From an uncultured Flavobacteriaceae bacterium (GTDB lineage Bacteria; Bacteroidota; Bacteroidia; Flavobacteriales; Flavobacteriaceae), in the NCBI GenBank assembly GCA_947311745.1, contig CAMZLT010000194.1:1-6716 (forward strand): a DNA stretch of 6,716 nucleotides, written 5' to 3'. Within the stretch, counting starts at the first letter, position 1. The number at the start of each line of letters is the position of its first letter. A program made the translations under genes and the position numbers. This document shows positions 1 to 5,703 of the stretch, piece by piece. The notes under the pieces were generated by a model. It ran no database searches. It was given only the letters and a program-made list of their open reading frames with translations, and was not told where the DNA came from.

Positions 1-66
1 GTATTTGTAATGGATATTGCCAATAGAAATAGAATTAAATCCACTTTAGCTGTTCGAACAAAATAA
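1..66 (+). CDS. exbD: ExbD/TolR-type biopolymer transport protein, C-terminal fragment
   Basis: Reading frame 1 is open from the window edge to a TAA at 64-66 and gives 21 residues, VFVMDIANRNRIKS followed by TLAVRTK. A hydrophobic strand, then 'DIA(N/K)..(R/K)IK' and a short basic tail is how flavobacterial ExbD proteins commonly end. ExbD is the periplasmic-domain partner of the ExbB proton channel and powers TonB in the inner membrane. The stop is one base from the start of the next gene, a TonB-like protein, and this exbD-tonB order is the main support for the call. The gene is cut only by the window edge; nothing suggests it is broken. The fragment is too short to exclude a related TolR-like protein. 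Confidence 0.7.
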   Translation, partial: VFVMDIANRNRIKSTLAVRTK

Positions 67-67
67 A

Positions 68-919
68 ATGAAATTTTTTGACACAACATATAAAAGAAAA
101 TCTGCTATAATTACAGCAATATTAATGCTGTTTGTAGTATTATTAATCTTTATTTTCGGACTAAAATACAAAGATCCGCCAGACGAATATGGCGTAGAAA
201 TAAATTTTGGATATACCGATGCTGGTAAAGGTGATAATTCAACTTCAACCGAACAAGTAAAAACCGAGCCAGTTCAGCAAGAACAACAGCAAGAAGAACA
301 ACAAGAAGAAGTTGTAGAGGAAACTCCTGTGGAAGAAACACCACAAGAGACTCCTGTAGAAGAAGAAGTTGTTACACAAGATACTGAAGATGCTCCTACT
401 GTAAATAATACACCGCAAACAAATACAGAACCTGTAACAGAAACTACGGAAACGACTACTCCTGTACAACCAAAACCGAAACCTAAGCCTAAACCTGATC
501 AATCTACTACAGATGCATTGAGCAGTATTTTAAATGGCCCATCTAATGATGGAACATCAAATGCTGGTGATGGCGATTCAAACACAAATGGAAATCAAGG
601 TGATATTAACGGAAATCCGTATGCAAGTAGCTACTACGGTGGAGGAAGTGGAAATGGCTCTGGATATGGTTTAAATGGAAGGACGAAAAAATCCAATAAA
701 AAATTTCCGCAAGGTTGCAACGCTGAAGGAAAAGTAGTCGTTAAAATTACCGTTGGTAGAAACGGACAAGTTATTCGCACAGAAATTGCACAAAGCGATG
801 ATCCGTGTTTAAATGCAGCTGCTAAAAAAACCGCAAAATCATATAAATTTAATGCAGACAACAATGCTCCTGCTAAACAAACAGGATTTGTGGTTGTTAA
901 TTTTAGCTTAGGTGAATGA
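68..919 (+). CDS. tonB: TonB family energy transducer
   Basis: A 283-residue protein expected to carry proton-motive energy from ExbB/ExbD in the inner membrane to TonB-dependent outer-membrane receptors. The N-terminus has a short basic cytoplasmic tail (DTTYKRK) and one membrane helix at about residues 12-32. A periplasmic linker follows: Gln/Glu-rich at 65-84, a duplicated ETPVEE at 85-90 and 94-99, a (PK)4 run at 135-142 and a Gly/Asn/Ser-rich stretch at about 157-205. The C-terminal TonB domain is at about 214-282, with the family pattern GKVVVKITVGRNGQVI at 221-236 and a final strand GFVVVNFSL. Two cysteines in this domain (C217 and C247, the latter in DDPCLNAAAKK) could form a periplasmic disulfide; this is inference. 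The start is one base after the exbD stop, so the two are co-transcribed and probably translationally coupled. Only the TonB-system role is clear, not which receptor it serves. Confidence 0.92.
   Translation: MKFFDTTYKRKSAIITAILMLFVVLLIFIFGLKYKDPPDEYGVEINFGYTDAGKGDNSTSTEQVKTEPVQQEQQQEEQQEEVVEETPVEETPQETPVEEEVVTQDTEDAPTVNNTPQTNTEPVTETTETTTPVQPKPKPKPKPDQSTTDALSSILNGPSNDGTSNAGDGDSNTNGNQGDINGNPYASSYYGGGSGNGSGYGLNGRTKKSNKKFPQGCNAEGKVVVKITVGRNGQVIRTEIAQSDDPCLNAAAKKTAKSYKFNADNNAPAKQTGFVVVNFSLGE
320..364 (+). repeat. Short internal duplication (ETPVEE) in TonB linker
   Basis: Two near-identical 18-base units, at 320-337 and 347-364, encode ETPVEE twice and are separated by 9 bases. The shared core ACTCCTGT occurs a third time near 457-464, in the same linker. 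Such drifting low-complexity repeats are common in the Pro/Glu-rich periplasm-spanning part of TonB proteins, where length matters more than sequence. Confidence 0.6.
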
Positions 920-1281
920 TTTTTTAGTTATAAGCATAAAATTTATTCAGTATATATCAAAAAAATATTTCGTTACTTTTTTTCCACTACAATAATAAAT
1001 TTTACACCAATAAATTGCCATACAAGTATTCATACTTTAAAATGAAGTTAAATACTCCTTCTAACATGCAAAAGTAATTTATAAAAATAAACCAAATTGG
1101 AAATATAAAAATCGTGAGTATTTTGTTATATTGGAAAACAAGAAAATTTGACTAAATATGCAGAGTAGTTAAGCAAAAAAAATAGTTCACTATAAAACTT
1201 AAAAGCAACATAAAACGTTGGTTACTATTGCTTAAATCTACACTTTGCAAAATCTAACATAAAAACAAGTAATTCAAGTAA
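920..1281. other. Non-coding region between convergent genes
   Basis: These 362 bases lie between the stop of the TonB gene and the stop of the beta-barrel gene on the other strand. The region is extremely AT-rich. I found no ORF beyond about a dozen codons, no tRNA-like or rRNA-like segment, and no TAnnTTTG promoter box on either strand. It contains small AT-rich palindromes with a two-base TC spacer (1024-1037 and 1182-1193), one candidate terminator hairpin (1203-1233) and a 9-base tandem repeat at its right edge. Transcripts from both sides must end here, but no strong GC-rich terminator is visible. Confidence 0.75.
1203..1233 (-). terminator. Weak candidate terminator hairpin for the transketolase/beta-barrel operon
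   Basis: AAGCAA at 1203-1208 and TTGCTT at 1228-1233 can pair as a 6-bp stem with a 19-base loop. Read on the minus strand, the stem is followed by TTAAGTTTTATAG, a loosely T-rich tail. An alternative inner pairing (CAAC at 1206-1209 with GTTG at 1217-1220) competes. It lies 49 bases past the beta-barrel stop codon. The stem is short and AT-rich, so this is a guess from position and shape only. Confidence 0.22.
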
Positions 1282-1283
1282 TT
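1266..1283. repeat. Tandem 9-base direct repeat at the beta-barrel gene's 3' end
   Basis: CAAGTAATT occurs twice back to back (1266-1274 and 1275-1283). The second copy overlaps two bases of the beta-barrel gene's stop codon (1282-1284). It may be a simple slippage duplication; no function is apparent. Confidence 0.5.
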
Positions 1284-1896
1284 ACAACTGCAAAGATAGA
1301 GTGAATATAAATTGTTCAGGTTTGGCATTAAATTCATAAATAAAACCATCAGAAGCTACATCTTGTTCTAAAGTTACGATGTTTTGAGAAATACCTCTCT
1401 CATAACGAGCATCCAATCTTATTTGTTTACCAAGCTGCAAAGCTATTCCTACTTGTGCATTTACTGCTAGTTCATTTTTAATATCAACCTTATCAAATTC
1501 AACATCTGTAAGATCTGATGTTAATGTATATTGCAAGGATGGTCCAACAAAAATACTAATTGGTTTTATCACTGTAAAACCATATAATACTGGTACTTCA
1601 ATTTTTGTTTGATTAAATTCCGAATCGTTATAATTTGTTTTAGATAAAGAATACACAACTTCTGGTCGTACATACATATCATTAAAGTTTATTTGAAAAA
1701 ATAAACCTGCATGATATCCTGTTTTTTTATCACTTTTAATAGTTTCAGAAATTCCTGAAAATCCTCCTGAAACATTCAAATCATCAGTTGATCCATAATT
1801 TGCACCAATAACGACACCAAAATCAAACGTATCTAAATCTTGAGCATTGATAATGGATAAACTAAAAATGGCAATTACTAAAATTATTTTTTTCAT
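1282..1896 (-). CDS. Outer-membrane beta-barrel protein (porin-like family)
   Basis: A 204-residue protein with a classical signal peptide: a KK N-terminus, a hydrophobic core at residues 4-16 and probable cleavage after A18, leaving Gln first. The mature part shows alternating hydrophobic/polar strands typical of small 8-stranded barrels: FGVVIGANYG, GYHAGLFFQINF, MYVRPEVVYSLS, KIEVPVLYGF, SIFVGPSLQYTL, NAQVGIALQLGK, IRLDARYERGIS and QFIFTLSLQL. The strand pattern and the 'P.l.yG....PISIFVGPSLQY' segment match the Bacteroidota 'outer membrane beta-barrel' proteins of the OmpA/PorT-like fold. The chain ends in Leu rather than the Phe often found at the end of beta-barrels. It starts 5 bases after the transketolase gene ends and has no promoter of its own in view, so it is probably co-transcribed with it. 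The ligand or role is unknown. Confidence 0.85.
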   Translation of the reverse strand: MKKIILVIAIFSLSIINAQDLDTFDFGVVIGANYGSTDDLNVSGGFSGISETIKSDKKTGYHAGLFFQINFNDMYVRPEVVYSLSKTNYNDSEFNQTKIEVPVLYGFTVIKPISIFVGPSLQYTLTSDLTDVEFDKVDIKNELAVNAQVGIALQLGKQIRLDARYERGISQNIVTLEQDVASDGFIYEFNAKPEQFIFTLSLQL

Positions 1897-1901
1897 TGTT
1901 A

Positions 1902-2855
1902 TTATTTTCTTGTTAAAACTTTTTGCACAGCTTTTACTATTGCTACATCGTTTAAACCATATTTTTCTAATAGTTGTTCTGGTGTTCCTGATTCACCAAA
2001 AGTATCTTGCGTTGCTACAAACTCTTGCGGAAATGGTGTGTTTTCGGATAATACTCTTGCTACACTTTCACCTAAACCACCTAAATAACTATGTTCTTCA
2101 CAGGTAACTACACAACCAGTTTTTACTACGGATTTTAAAATTGCTTCGTTATCTAAAGGCTTTATTGTGTGTATGTTAATTACTTCCGCCTCCACTCCTT
2201 GTTCGTGTAATTTTTCAGCAGCTTGTAAGGCTTCCCATACTAAATGACCTGTTGCTATGATAGTAACGTCTTTTCCTTCCGTTAATTGTATCGCTTTGCC
2301 AATTTCAAATTTTTGATTCTCTGGAGTAAAATTTGGTACTTTTGGTCTTCCAAATCGTAAATACACAGGTCCAACATAATCGGTAATTGCTAATGTTGCT
2401 GCTTTTGTTTGGTTATAATCGCAAGTGTTTATTACAACCATTCCTGGAAGCATTTTCATCATTCCGATATCCTCTAAAGTTTGGTGTGTTGCACCATCTT
2501 CACCTAAGGTTAAACCAGAATGCGAAGCACAAATTTTCACATTTTTATCTGAATATGCTATGGATTGTCGGATTTGATCATACACTCTTGCCGTTGAAAA
2601 ATTTGCAAAAGTTCCAGTAAACGGAATTTTTCCGCCAATTGTCATTCCTGCTGCAATTCCCATCATATTTGCTTCGGCAATACCTATTTGAAAGAATCTC
2701 TCTGGATTTTGCTTTTTAAAATCACCCATTTTTAACGAGCCTATTAAATCTGCACATAATGCAACCACATTTTTATTGGTCTTACCTAATTCTGTCAAGG
2801 CATCGCCAAAACCAGAACGTGTATCAATTTTTTCTGTAAATGTATATTTTTTCAT
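1902..2855 (-). CDS. tkt: Transketolase, C-terminal subunit (split type)
   Basis: A 317-residue protein matching the second half of transketolase, which moves two-carbon ketol units between sugar phosphates in the non-oxidative pentose phosphate pathway using thiamine diphosphate. The pyrimidine-binding domain spans about residues 8-175: GIAEANM at 58-64 carries the glutamate (E61) expected to activate the cofactor, and GEDGATHQ is at 118-125. The transketolase C-terminal domain spans about 185-315, with EEHSYLGGLG at 253-262 and FGESGTPEQLLEKYGL at 286-301. Full-length transketolases are about 650 residues; this one lacks the diphosphate-binding half and must pair with a separate N-terminal subunit, as in other split transketolases. 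No such gene lies in this window. A DXS- or pyruvate-dehydrogenase-beta-like identity is less likely given the C-terminal motif and size. It is transcribed from a promoter just upstream and leads into the beta-barrel gene. Confidence 0.93.
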   Translation of the reverse strand: MKKYTFTEKIDTRSGFGDALTELGKTNKNVVALCADLIGSLKMGDFKKQNPERFFQIGIAEANMMGIAAGMTIGGKIPFTGTFANFSTARVYDQIRQSIAYSDKNVKICASHSGLTLGEDGATHQTLEDIGMMKMLPGMVVINTCDYNQTKAATLAITDYVGPVYLRFGRPKVPNFTPENQKFEIGKAIQLTEGKDVTIIATGHLVWEALQAAEKLHEQGVEAEVINIHTIKPLDNEAILKSVVKTGCVVTCEEHSYLGGLGESVARVLSENTPFPQEFVATQDTFGESGTPEQLLEKYGLNDVAIVKAVQKVLTRK

Positions 2856-2884
2856 GGTAAATATTTTAATAGGTATATTTGTAG

Positions 2885-2914
2885 CAAAAATAAGATAGTT
2901 ATCTTAAAAAACAA
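2885..2914 (-). promoter_or_regulatory. Bacteroidota-type promoter for the transketolase/beta-barrel operon
   Basis: On the minus strand, TATTTTTG (plus-strand 2885-2892) fits the -7 consensus TAnnTTTG exactly. TTG (plus-strand 2912-2914) sits 19 bases upstream, a normal distance for the -33 element. Transcription should start around 2878-2881, giving a leader of roughly 25 bases before the ATG at 2855. The -33 element lies one base beyond the end of maf, so the two operons are tightly packed. Confidence 0.7.
2891..2906. repeat. Inverted repeat between the -33 and -7 boxes; possible operator or maf terminator
   Basis: TAAGATA-GT-TATCTTA is a perfect palindrome with 7-base arms and a 2-base centre. 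On the minus strand it lies 9 bases after the maf stop and is followed by TTTTT, so in RNA it could fold as a 6-bp stem with a 4-base loop plus U-tract, a weak intrinsic terminator for maf. It also fills much of the spacer of the transketolase promoter, where a dimeric repressor could bind. The sequence does not decide between the two readings. Confidence 0.45.
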
Positions 2915-2915
2915 C

Positions 2916-3497
2916 TTAAAACTTTAGTATTTCTTTATAGAACTTATGAACAGGAAAACCGACAATATTATGGTAACTTCCTTTTATCTTTTTTATCGCA
3001 ATTAATCCTATCCATTCTTGAATTCCGTAACTTCCTGCCTTATCTAGTGGTTGGTATTTTTCTACGTAATAATTAATTTCGGTATTGGTTAATTTATTAA
3101 AAACCACCTTGGTAACATCGTTAAAAACCACTTGTTTATTTTTTGATTTTAAGCAAATAGAAGTAATTACCTTGTGTTTGTTATTAGATAATTTTTTTAG
3201 CATTTGTTTTGCCTCTTGCAAATTTTTTGGTTTCTCTAAAGGCTTCCCTTTAAACCAAACGATAGTATCGGAAGTAATTAAAATATCATTCTCTTTTAAA
3301 TTTGTAAAGACACTTGCTTTTAGTTCTGCCAAGTAATCGGTAATTTCTTTTTCTTTTAAATTTTCGGAATAATTTTCTGCAATTTCACGAGTTTCGATAA
3401 CAAACGGAATGTTTAATTCCTTTAACATTTGTTGCCTTCTAGGAGATTTTGATGCTAGAATAATATTTTTATTTTTTAATTTTTCTAAGAATAGCAT
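2916..3497 (-). CDS. maf: Maf family nucleoside triphosphate pyrophosphatase (dTTP/UTP type)
   Basis: A 193-residue cytoplasmic enzyme of the Maf/YhdE family, which hydrolyses nucleoside triphosphates (dTTP, UTP and modified forms) to monophosphate plus pyrophosphate. It shows the N-terminal ASKSPRR motif (15-21), SDT at 76-78 with the presumed catalytic Asp77, LEKP at 87-90, DKAGSYGIQ at 152-160 and GSYHNIVGFP at 173-182. The DKAG.YGIQ form is typical of the YhdE-like (dTTP/UTP) group rather than the YceF-like (m7GTP) group. I chose the Met at 3495-3497 because the family begins a few residues before the 'NIILAS.SPRR' strand. The longer frame starting at 3536 would add 13 hydrophobic residues and overlap the upstream gene. 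With this start, maf begins 10 bases after the prenyltransferase stop, as third gene of the smpB operon. Confidence 0.92.
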   Translation of the reverse strand: MLFLEKLKNKNIILASKSPRRQQMLKELNIPFVIETREIAENYSENLKEKEITDYLAELKASVFTNLKENDILITSDTIVWFKGKPLEKPKNLQEAKQMLKKLSNNKHKVITSICLKSKNKQVVFNDVTKVVFNKLTNTEINYYVEKYQPLDKAGSYGIQEWIGLIAIKKIKGSYHNIVGFPVHKFYKEILKF

Positions 3498-3507
3498 AAG
3501 GAACTGA

Positions 3508-4359
3508 TTAAGATAAAATGAATAAACTAAAAACACCTAAAACCATAACAATTTTAAGAAAATTACTGCTAAAAGTAAGGCTTTTATTTTGAATAACTAT
3601 GATAAGATAAAATAATGGTAAAACAACAACTAAAAATAAATAGATACTAAAATAGATTTGGTAAAATGAAAAATAATCCATCCAAAAGCTTAAAAAAAGT
3701 AGAATACATAATAAAATTACTTTTACAATATAAATACTTTTATTTTTACCAAAAGCAATTGCTAATGTTTTCATTTTTAAGATTTTATCTCCTTTAACAT
3801 CTTGAATATCTTTAATTATTTCTCGTGCAAAATTTAACAAAAAAGCAAAGAGAAAATAAAAATATAAAATGGTAAAATGACCATTGCCTTTAAGTTCTAA
3901 TAAACCCAAAAATAAGATAGGAAATGCCGTTAAAAAAGAAACAATTATATTTCCGATAAGGAATTTCTTTTTAAAATAGCTAGAATACACGTATAATAAA
4001 GCAATTGTAACAGGATATATCCATAAATACGTTTCCTTATTAGCGAATACGCTTAGAAACACACCAAGTACTAATCCCAAAAAAGCAAGGATATAATAGA
4101 GAATATATGCCTTTTTTTTACTAATAATAACCGTAACTATTTGCTTATTTGGTTTATTTATAGCATCGGTTTTTATATCAAAAATATCATTTATAATATT
4201 ACCAGAAGCTGCTACCAATACAATAGAAAATACAAATAAAAAAAATTGAAAATCCGATAAATTATGTGTCATTTTACTGATTAATAAATACTTAAATAAA
4301 AGCAAGGTAAAAATTATGATAATCAGATTTTTATACCGTATTAATTTAAAAAAATACAT
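3508..4359 (-). CDS. UbiA-family prenyltransferase, geranylgeranylglycerol-phosphate geranylgeranyltransferase-like
   Basis: A 283-residue, very hydrophobic integral membrane protein with about nine predicted helices. It carries both Asp-rich motifs of the UbiA superfamily: NDIFDIKTD at 57-65 (followed by INKPNK) and KDIQDVKGD at 183-191. These bind the prenyl diphosphate through Mg2+. NDxxDxxxDxxNKP plus a second KDxxDxxGD motif is the pattern of the branch usually annotated as digeranylgeranylglyceryl-phosphate synthase, the archaeal ether-lipid enzyme, which also has Bacteroidota members. The substrate in this bacterium is uncertain: quinone-ring prenylation (MenA/UbiA-like) is the main alternative, but those proteins have somewhat different motif surroundings. 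It starts 3 bases after the smpB stop and ends 10 bases before maf, so it is the middle gene of a three-gene operon. Codons are extremely AT-rich, as expected for a membrane protein in this genome. Confidence 0.88.
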   Translation of the reverse strand: MYFFKLIRYKNLIIIIFTLLLFKYLLISKMTHNLSDFQFFLFVFSIVLVAASGNIINDIFDIKTDAINKPNKQIVTVIISKKKAYILYYILAFLGLVLGVFLSVFANKETYLWIYPVTIALLYVYSSYFKKKFLIGNIIVSFLTAFPILFLGLLELKGNGHFTILYFYFLFAFLLNFAREIIKDIQDVKGDKILKMKTLAIAFGKNKSIYIVKVILLCILLFLSFWMDYFSFYQIYFSIYLFLVVVLPLFYLIIVIQNKSLTFSSNFLKIVMVLGVFSLFILS

Positions 4360-4362
4360 CTA

Positions 4363-4821
4363 TTAAGAAAAATTCTTTTTTACTCGTGCTAAATCTCTTT
4401 TGGTATCCCGTTCTTTCATTACATTGCGTTTATCGTGTAATTTTTTACCACGAGCAAGAGCGATTTCTAGTTTTGCCAAACCGTTTTCATTTAAAAATAA
4501 TTTTAACGGAATAATGGTTAATCCTGAATTTTTTACATCTTTTTCTAGTTTTTTTATTTCTCTTTTATTTAAAAGTAATTTTCTAGTGCTTTTTGGTTTG
4601 TGGTTGTAGCTTGTGCCGTAAGTATATTCCTCAATATACATATTAACGACAAATAATTCGCCAAAATCGTTAAATTCGCAAAAGCTTTCCGTAATTCTTG
4701 CTTTGCTTTGTCTAATGGATTTTATTTCTGTTCCTGTTAAAACAATTCCTGCAGTGTACCGCTTTAAAAGTTCGTATTCAAAACGTGCTTTTTTATTTAC
4801 AATGTTAATATTTGGTTGCAT
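4363..4821 (-). CDS. smpB: SsrA (tmRNA)-binding protein SmpB
   Basis: A 152-residue protein, full length for the family. SmpB binds tmRNA and brings it to stalled ribosomes for trans-translation: rescue of the ribosome and tagging of the unfinished protein. The sequence has the OB-fold core with INIVNKKARFEYEL at 5-18, GIVLTGTEIKSIR at 25-37, the NHKP segment at 73-76, LLLNKREIKKL at 82-92 and GLTIIPL at 100-106. The basic tail, GKKLHDKR at 125-132 and onward, enters the decoding centre. The start is secure because the family begins within a few residues of 'INI.NKKA' and the next Met is at residue 61. It is the first gene of the smpB-prenyltransferase-maf operon and diverges from tatD. The -7 box ends only 5 bases before the ATG, so the mRNA probably has almost no leader. 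The tmRNA gene itself is not in this window. Confidence 0.97.
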   Translation of the reverse strand: MQPNINIVNKKARFEYELLKRYTAGIVLTGTEIKSIRQSKARITESFCEFNDFGELFVVNMYIEEYTYGTSYNHKPKSTRKLLLNKREIKKLEKDVKNSGLTIIPLKLFLNENGLAKLEIALARGKKLHDKRNVMKERDTKRDLARVKKNFS

Positions 4822-4826
4822 AGAGG

Positions 4827-4834
4827 CAAAAATA
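4827..4834 (-). promoter_or_regulatory. -7 promoter box for the smpB operon
   Basis: The minus strand reads TATTTTTG, an exact TAnnTTTG match, ending 5 bases before the smpB start codon at 4821. No TTG is seen at the usual -33 distance, so this rests on the -7 box and its position. A start of transcription 4-7 bases downstream would fall at or next to the A of the ATG. Confidence 0.5.
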
Positions 4835-4878
4835 CAGAAAAATTATTATCGAAGTAGTTAATATTGCCACTAATATTC

Positions 4879-4886
4879 TACTTTTG
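4879..4886 (+). promoter_or_regulatory. -7 promoter box for tatD
   Basis: TACTTTTG is an exact TAnnTTTG match 16 bases before the tatD start codon, which would give a leader of about 10-13 bases. At the -33 distance only a weak TTA (4858-4860, 18-base spacing) is found; the nearer TTG at 4864-4866 is too close. Together with the smpB box on the other strand, it makes 4822-4902 a divergent promoter region. Confidence 0.5.
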
Positions 4887-4902
4887 TCAAATATTTTAAT
4901 TT

Positions 4903-5670
4903 ATGATATTAACCGATACACACACACATCTTTACGCCGAACAGTTTGATACAGACCGAAAAGAAGCTATCCAACGAGCAATGGATTTAGGAATTTCTCG
5001 TTTTTTTATACCTGCAATTGATTCCGAAACTACGGAAAGTATGCTTGTTTTGGAAAAAGATTTTCCTGATGCTATTTTTTTGATGATGGGTTTGCATCCA
5101 ACACATGTAAAAGAAAATTTTAAAGAGGAACTGACACACGTAAAAAGTTGGTTAGATAAACGTAAATTCTATGCAGTTGGTGAAATCGGAATGGATTTAT
5201 ATTGGGATAAATCTTTTGTACAACAGCAGCAAGATGCCTTTAAATTGCAAATTGAATGGGCAAAACAAAAAAAATTACCTATCGTAATTCATTGCAGAGA
5301 GGCTTTTGACGAAGTTTTTGAAGTACTAAACGACTGTAAAGATGAGAATCTTTTTGGTATTTTTCATTGCTTTACAGGGAATTTAGAACAAGCAAAAACT
5401 GCAATTTCGTATAATATGAAACTTGGCATTGGAGGTGTTGTAACCTTCAAAAATGGTAAAATAGATAAATTTTTAAACGAAATACCACTAAAAAACATTG
5501 TTTTAGAAACCGATTCGCCTTACTTAGCCCCCACACCATTTCGCGGTAAACGCAACGAGAGTAGCTATTTACTAAATATTGCAAATAAAGTTTCGGAAAT
5601 TTATAATGTTCCTCTTGACGAAATTGCCAAGATTACCACTAAAAATTCTATGGATGTATTTGGCATCTAA
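4903..5670 (+). CDS. tatD: TatD family metal-dependent hydrolase (DNase)
   Basis: A 255-residue TIM-barrel hydrolase of the amidohydrolase superfamily, the usual length for TatD. All expected metal ligands are visible: DTHTHL with H7 and H9, GEIGMD with E94, IHCRE with H130, FHCFTG with H155, and ETDSPYLAP with D204. The GLHP segment (63-66) is also typical. TatD proteins are Mg2+-dependent 3'-5' exonucleases acting on DNA and linked to repair of oxidative damage. Despite the name, this family is not a component of the Tat export channel. Members are cytoplasmic and this one has no signal peptide. The ATG at 4903 places the DTHTHL strand directly at the N-terminus, as in the family. The next gene begins 33 bases later without a clear promoter, so the two may be co-transcribed, though no functional link is known to me. 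Confidence 0.95.
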   Translation: MILTDTHTHLYAEQFDTDRKEAIQRAMDLGISRFFIPAIDSETTESMLVLEKDFPDAIFLMMGLHPTHVKENFKEELTHVKSWLDKRKFYAVGEIGMDLYWDKSFVQQQQDAFKLQIEWAKQKKLPIVIHCREAFDEVFEVLNDCKDENLFGIFHCFTGNLEQAKTAISYNMKLGIGGVVTFKNGKIDKFLNEIPLKNIVLETDSPYLAPTPFRGKRNESSYLLNIANKVSEIYNVPLDEIAKITTKNSMDVFGI

Positions 5671-5703
5671 CAAATAATTTGATTTATTTTTCGTTTACAG
5701 TTT

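Noticed and set aside
150..864. Minus-strand open frames opposite the TonB gene (three of 64-85 codons)
   Set aside because: They are antisense to a well-supported gene. Their Phe/Leu/Arg-rich content is what the reverse complement of a Glu/Gln/Lys-rich linker gives, and none has a family-like motif.
959..985. A7...T7 pairing as a terminator after the TonB gene
   Set aside because: An all-A/T stem with a loop of similar length is expected by chance here and would be very unstable.
1847..2620. Plus-strand open frames opposite the transketolase gene (77 and 86 codons)
   Set aside because: They are shadows of a strongly recognisable coding sequence, with Leu/His-rich composition and no motif or promoter.
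3085..3336. Plus-strand frame of 83 codons opposite maf
   Set aside because: It lies entirely antisense to maf, with no recognisable domain.
4400..4609. Plus-strand frame of 69 codons opposite smpB
   Set aside because: It is antisense to a highly conserved gene; the Ser/Phe-rich translation is the expected mirror of Lys-rich codons.
4903..5670. TatD as part of a twin-arginine transport system
   Set aside because: The family name is historical; the protein is a soluble metal-dependent nuclease and no tatA, tatB or tatC gene is nearby.
5671..5703. Separate promoter for the large surface-protein gene
   Set aside because: Only imperfect boxes are seen (TAATTTG one base short, TATTTTTC with the last base wrong), so co-transcription with tatD is simpler.
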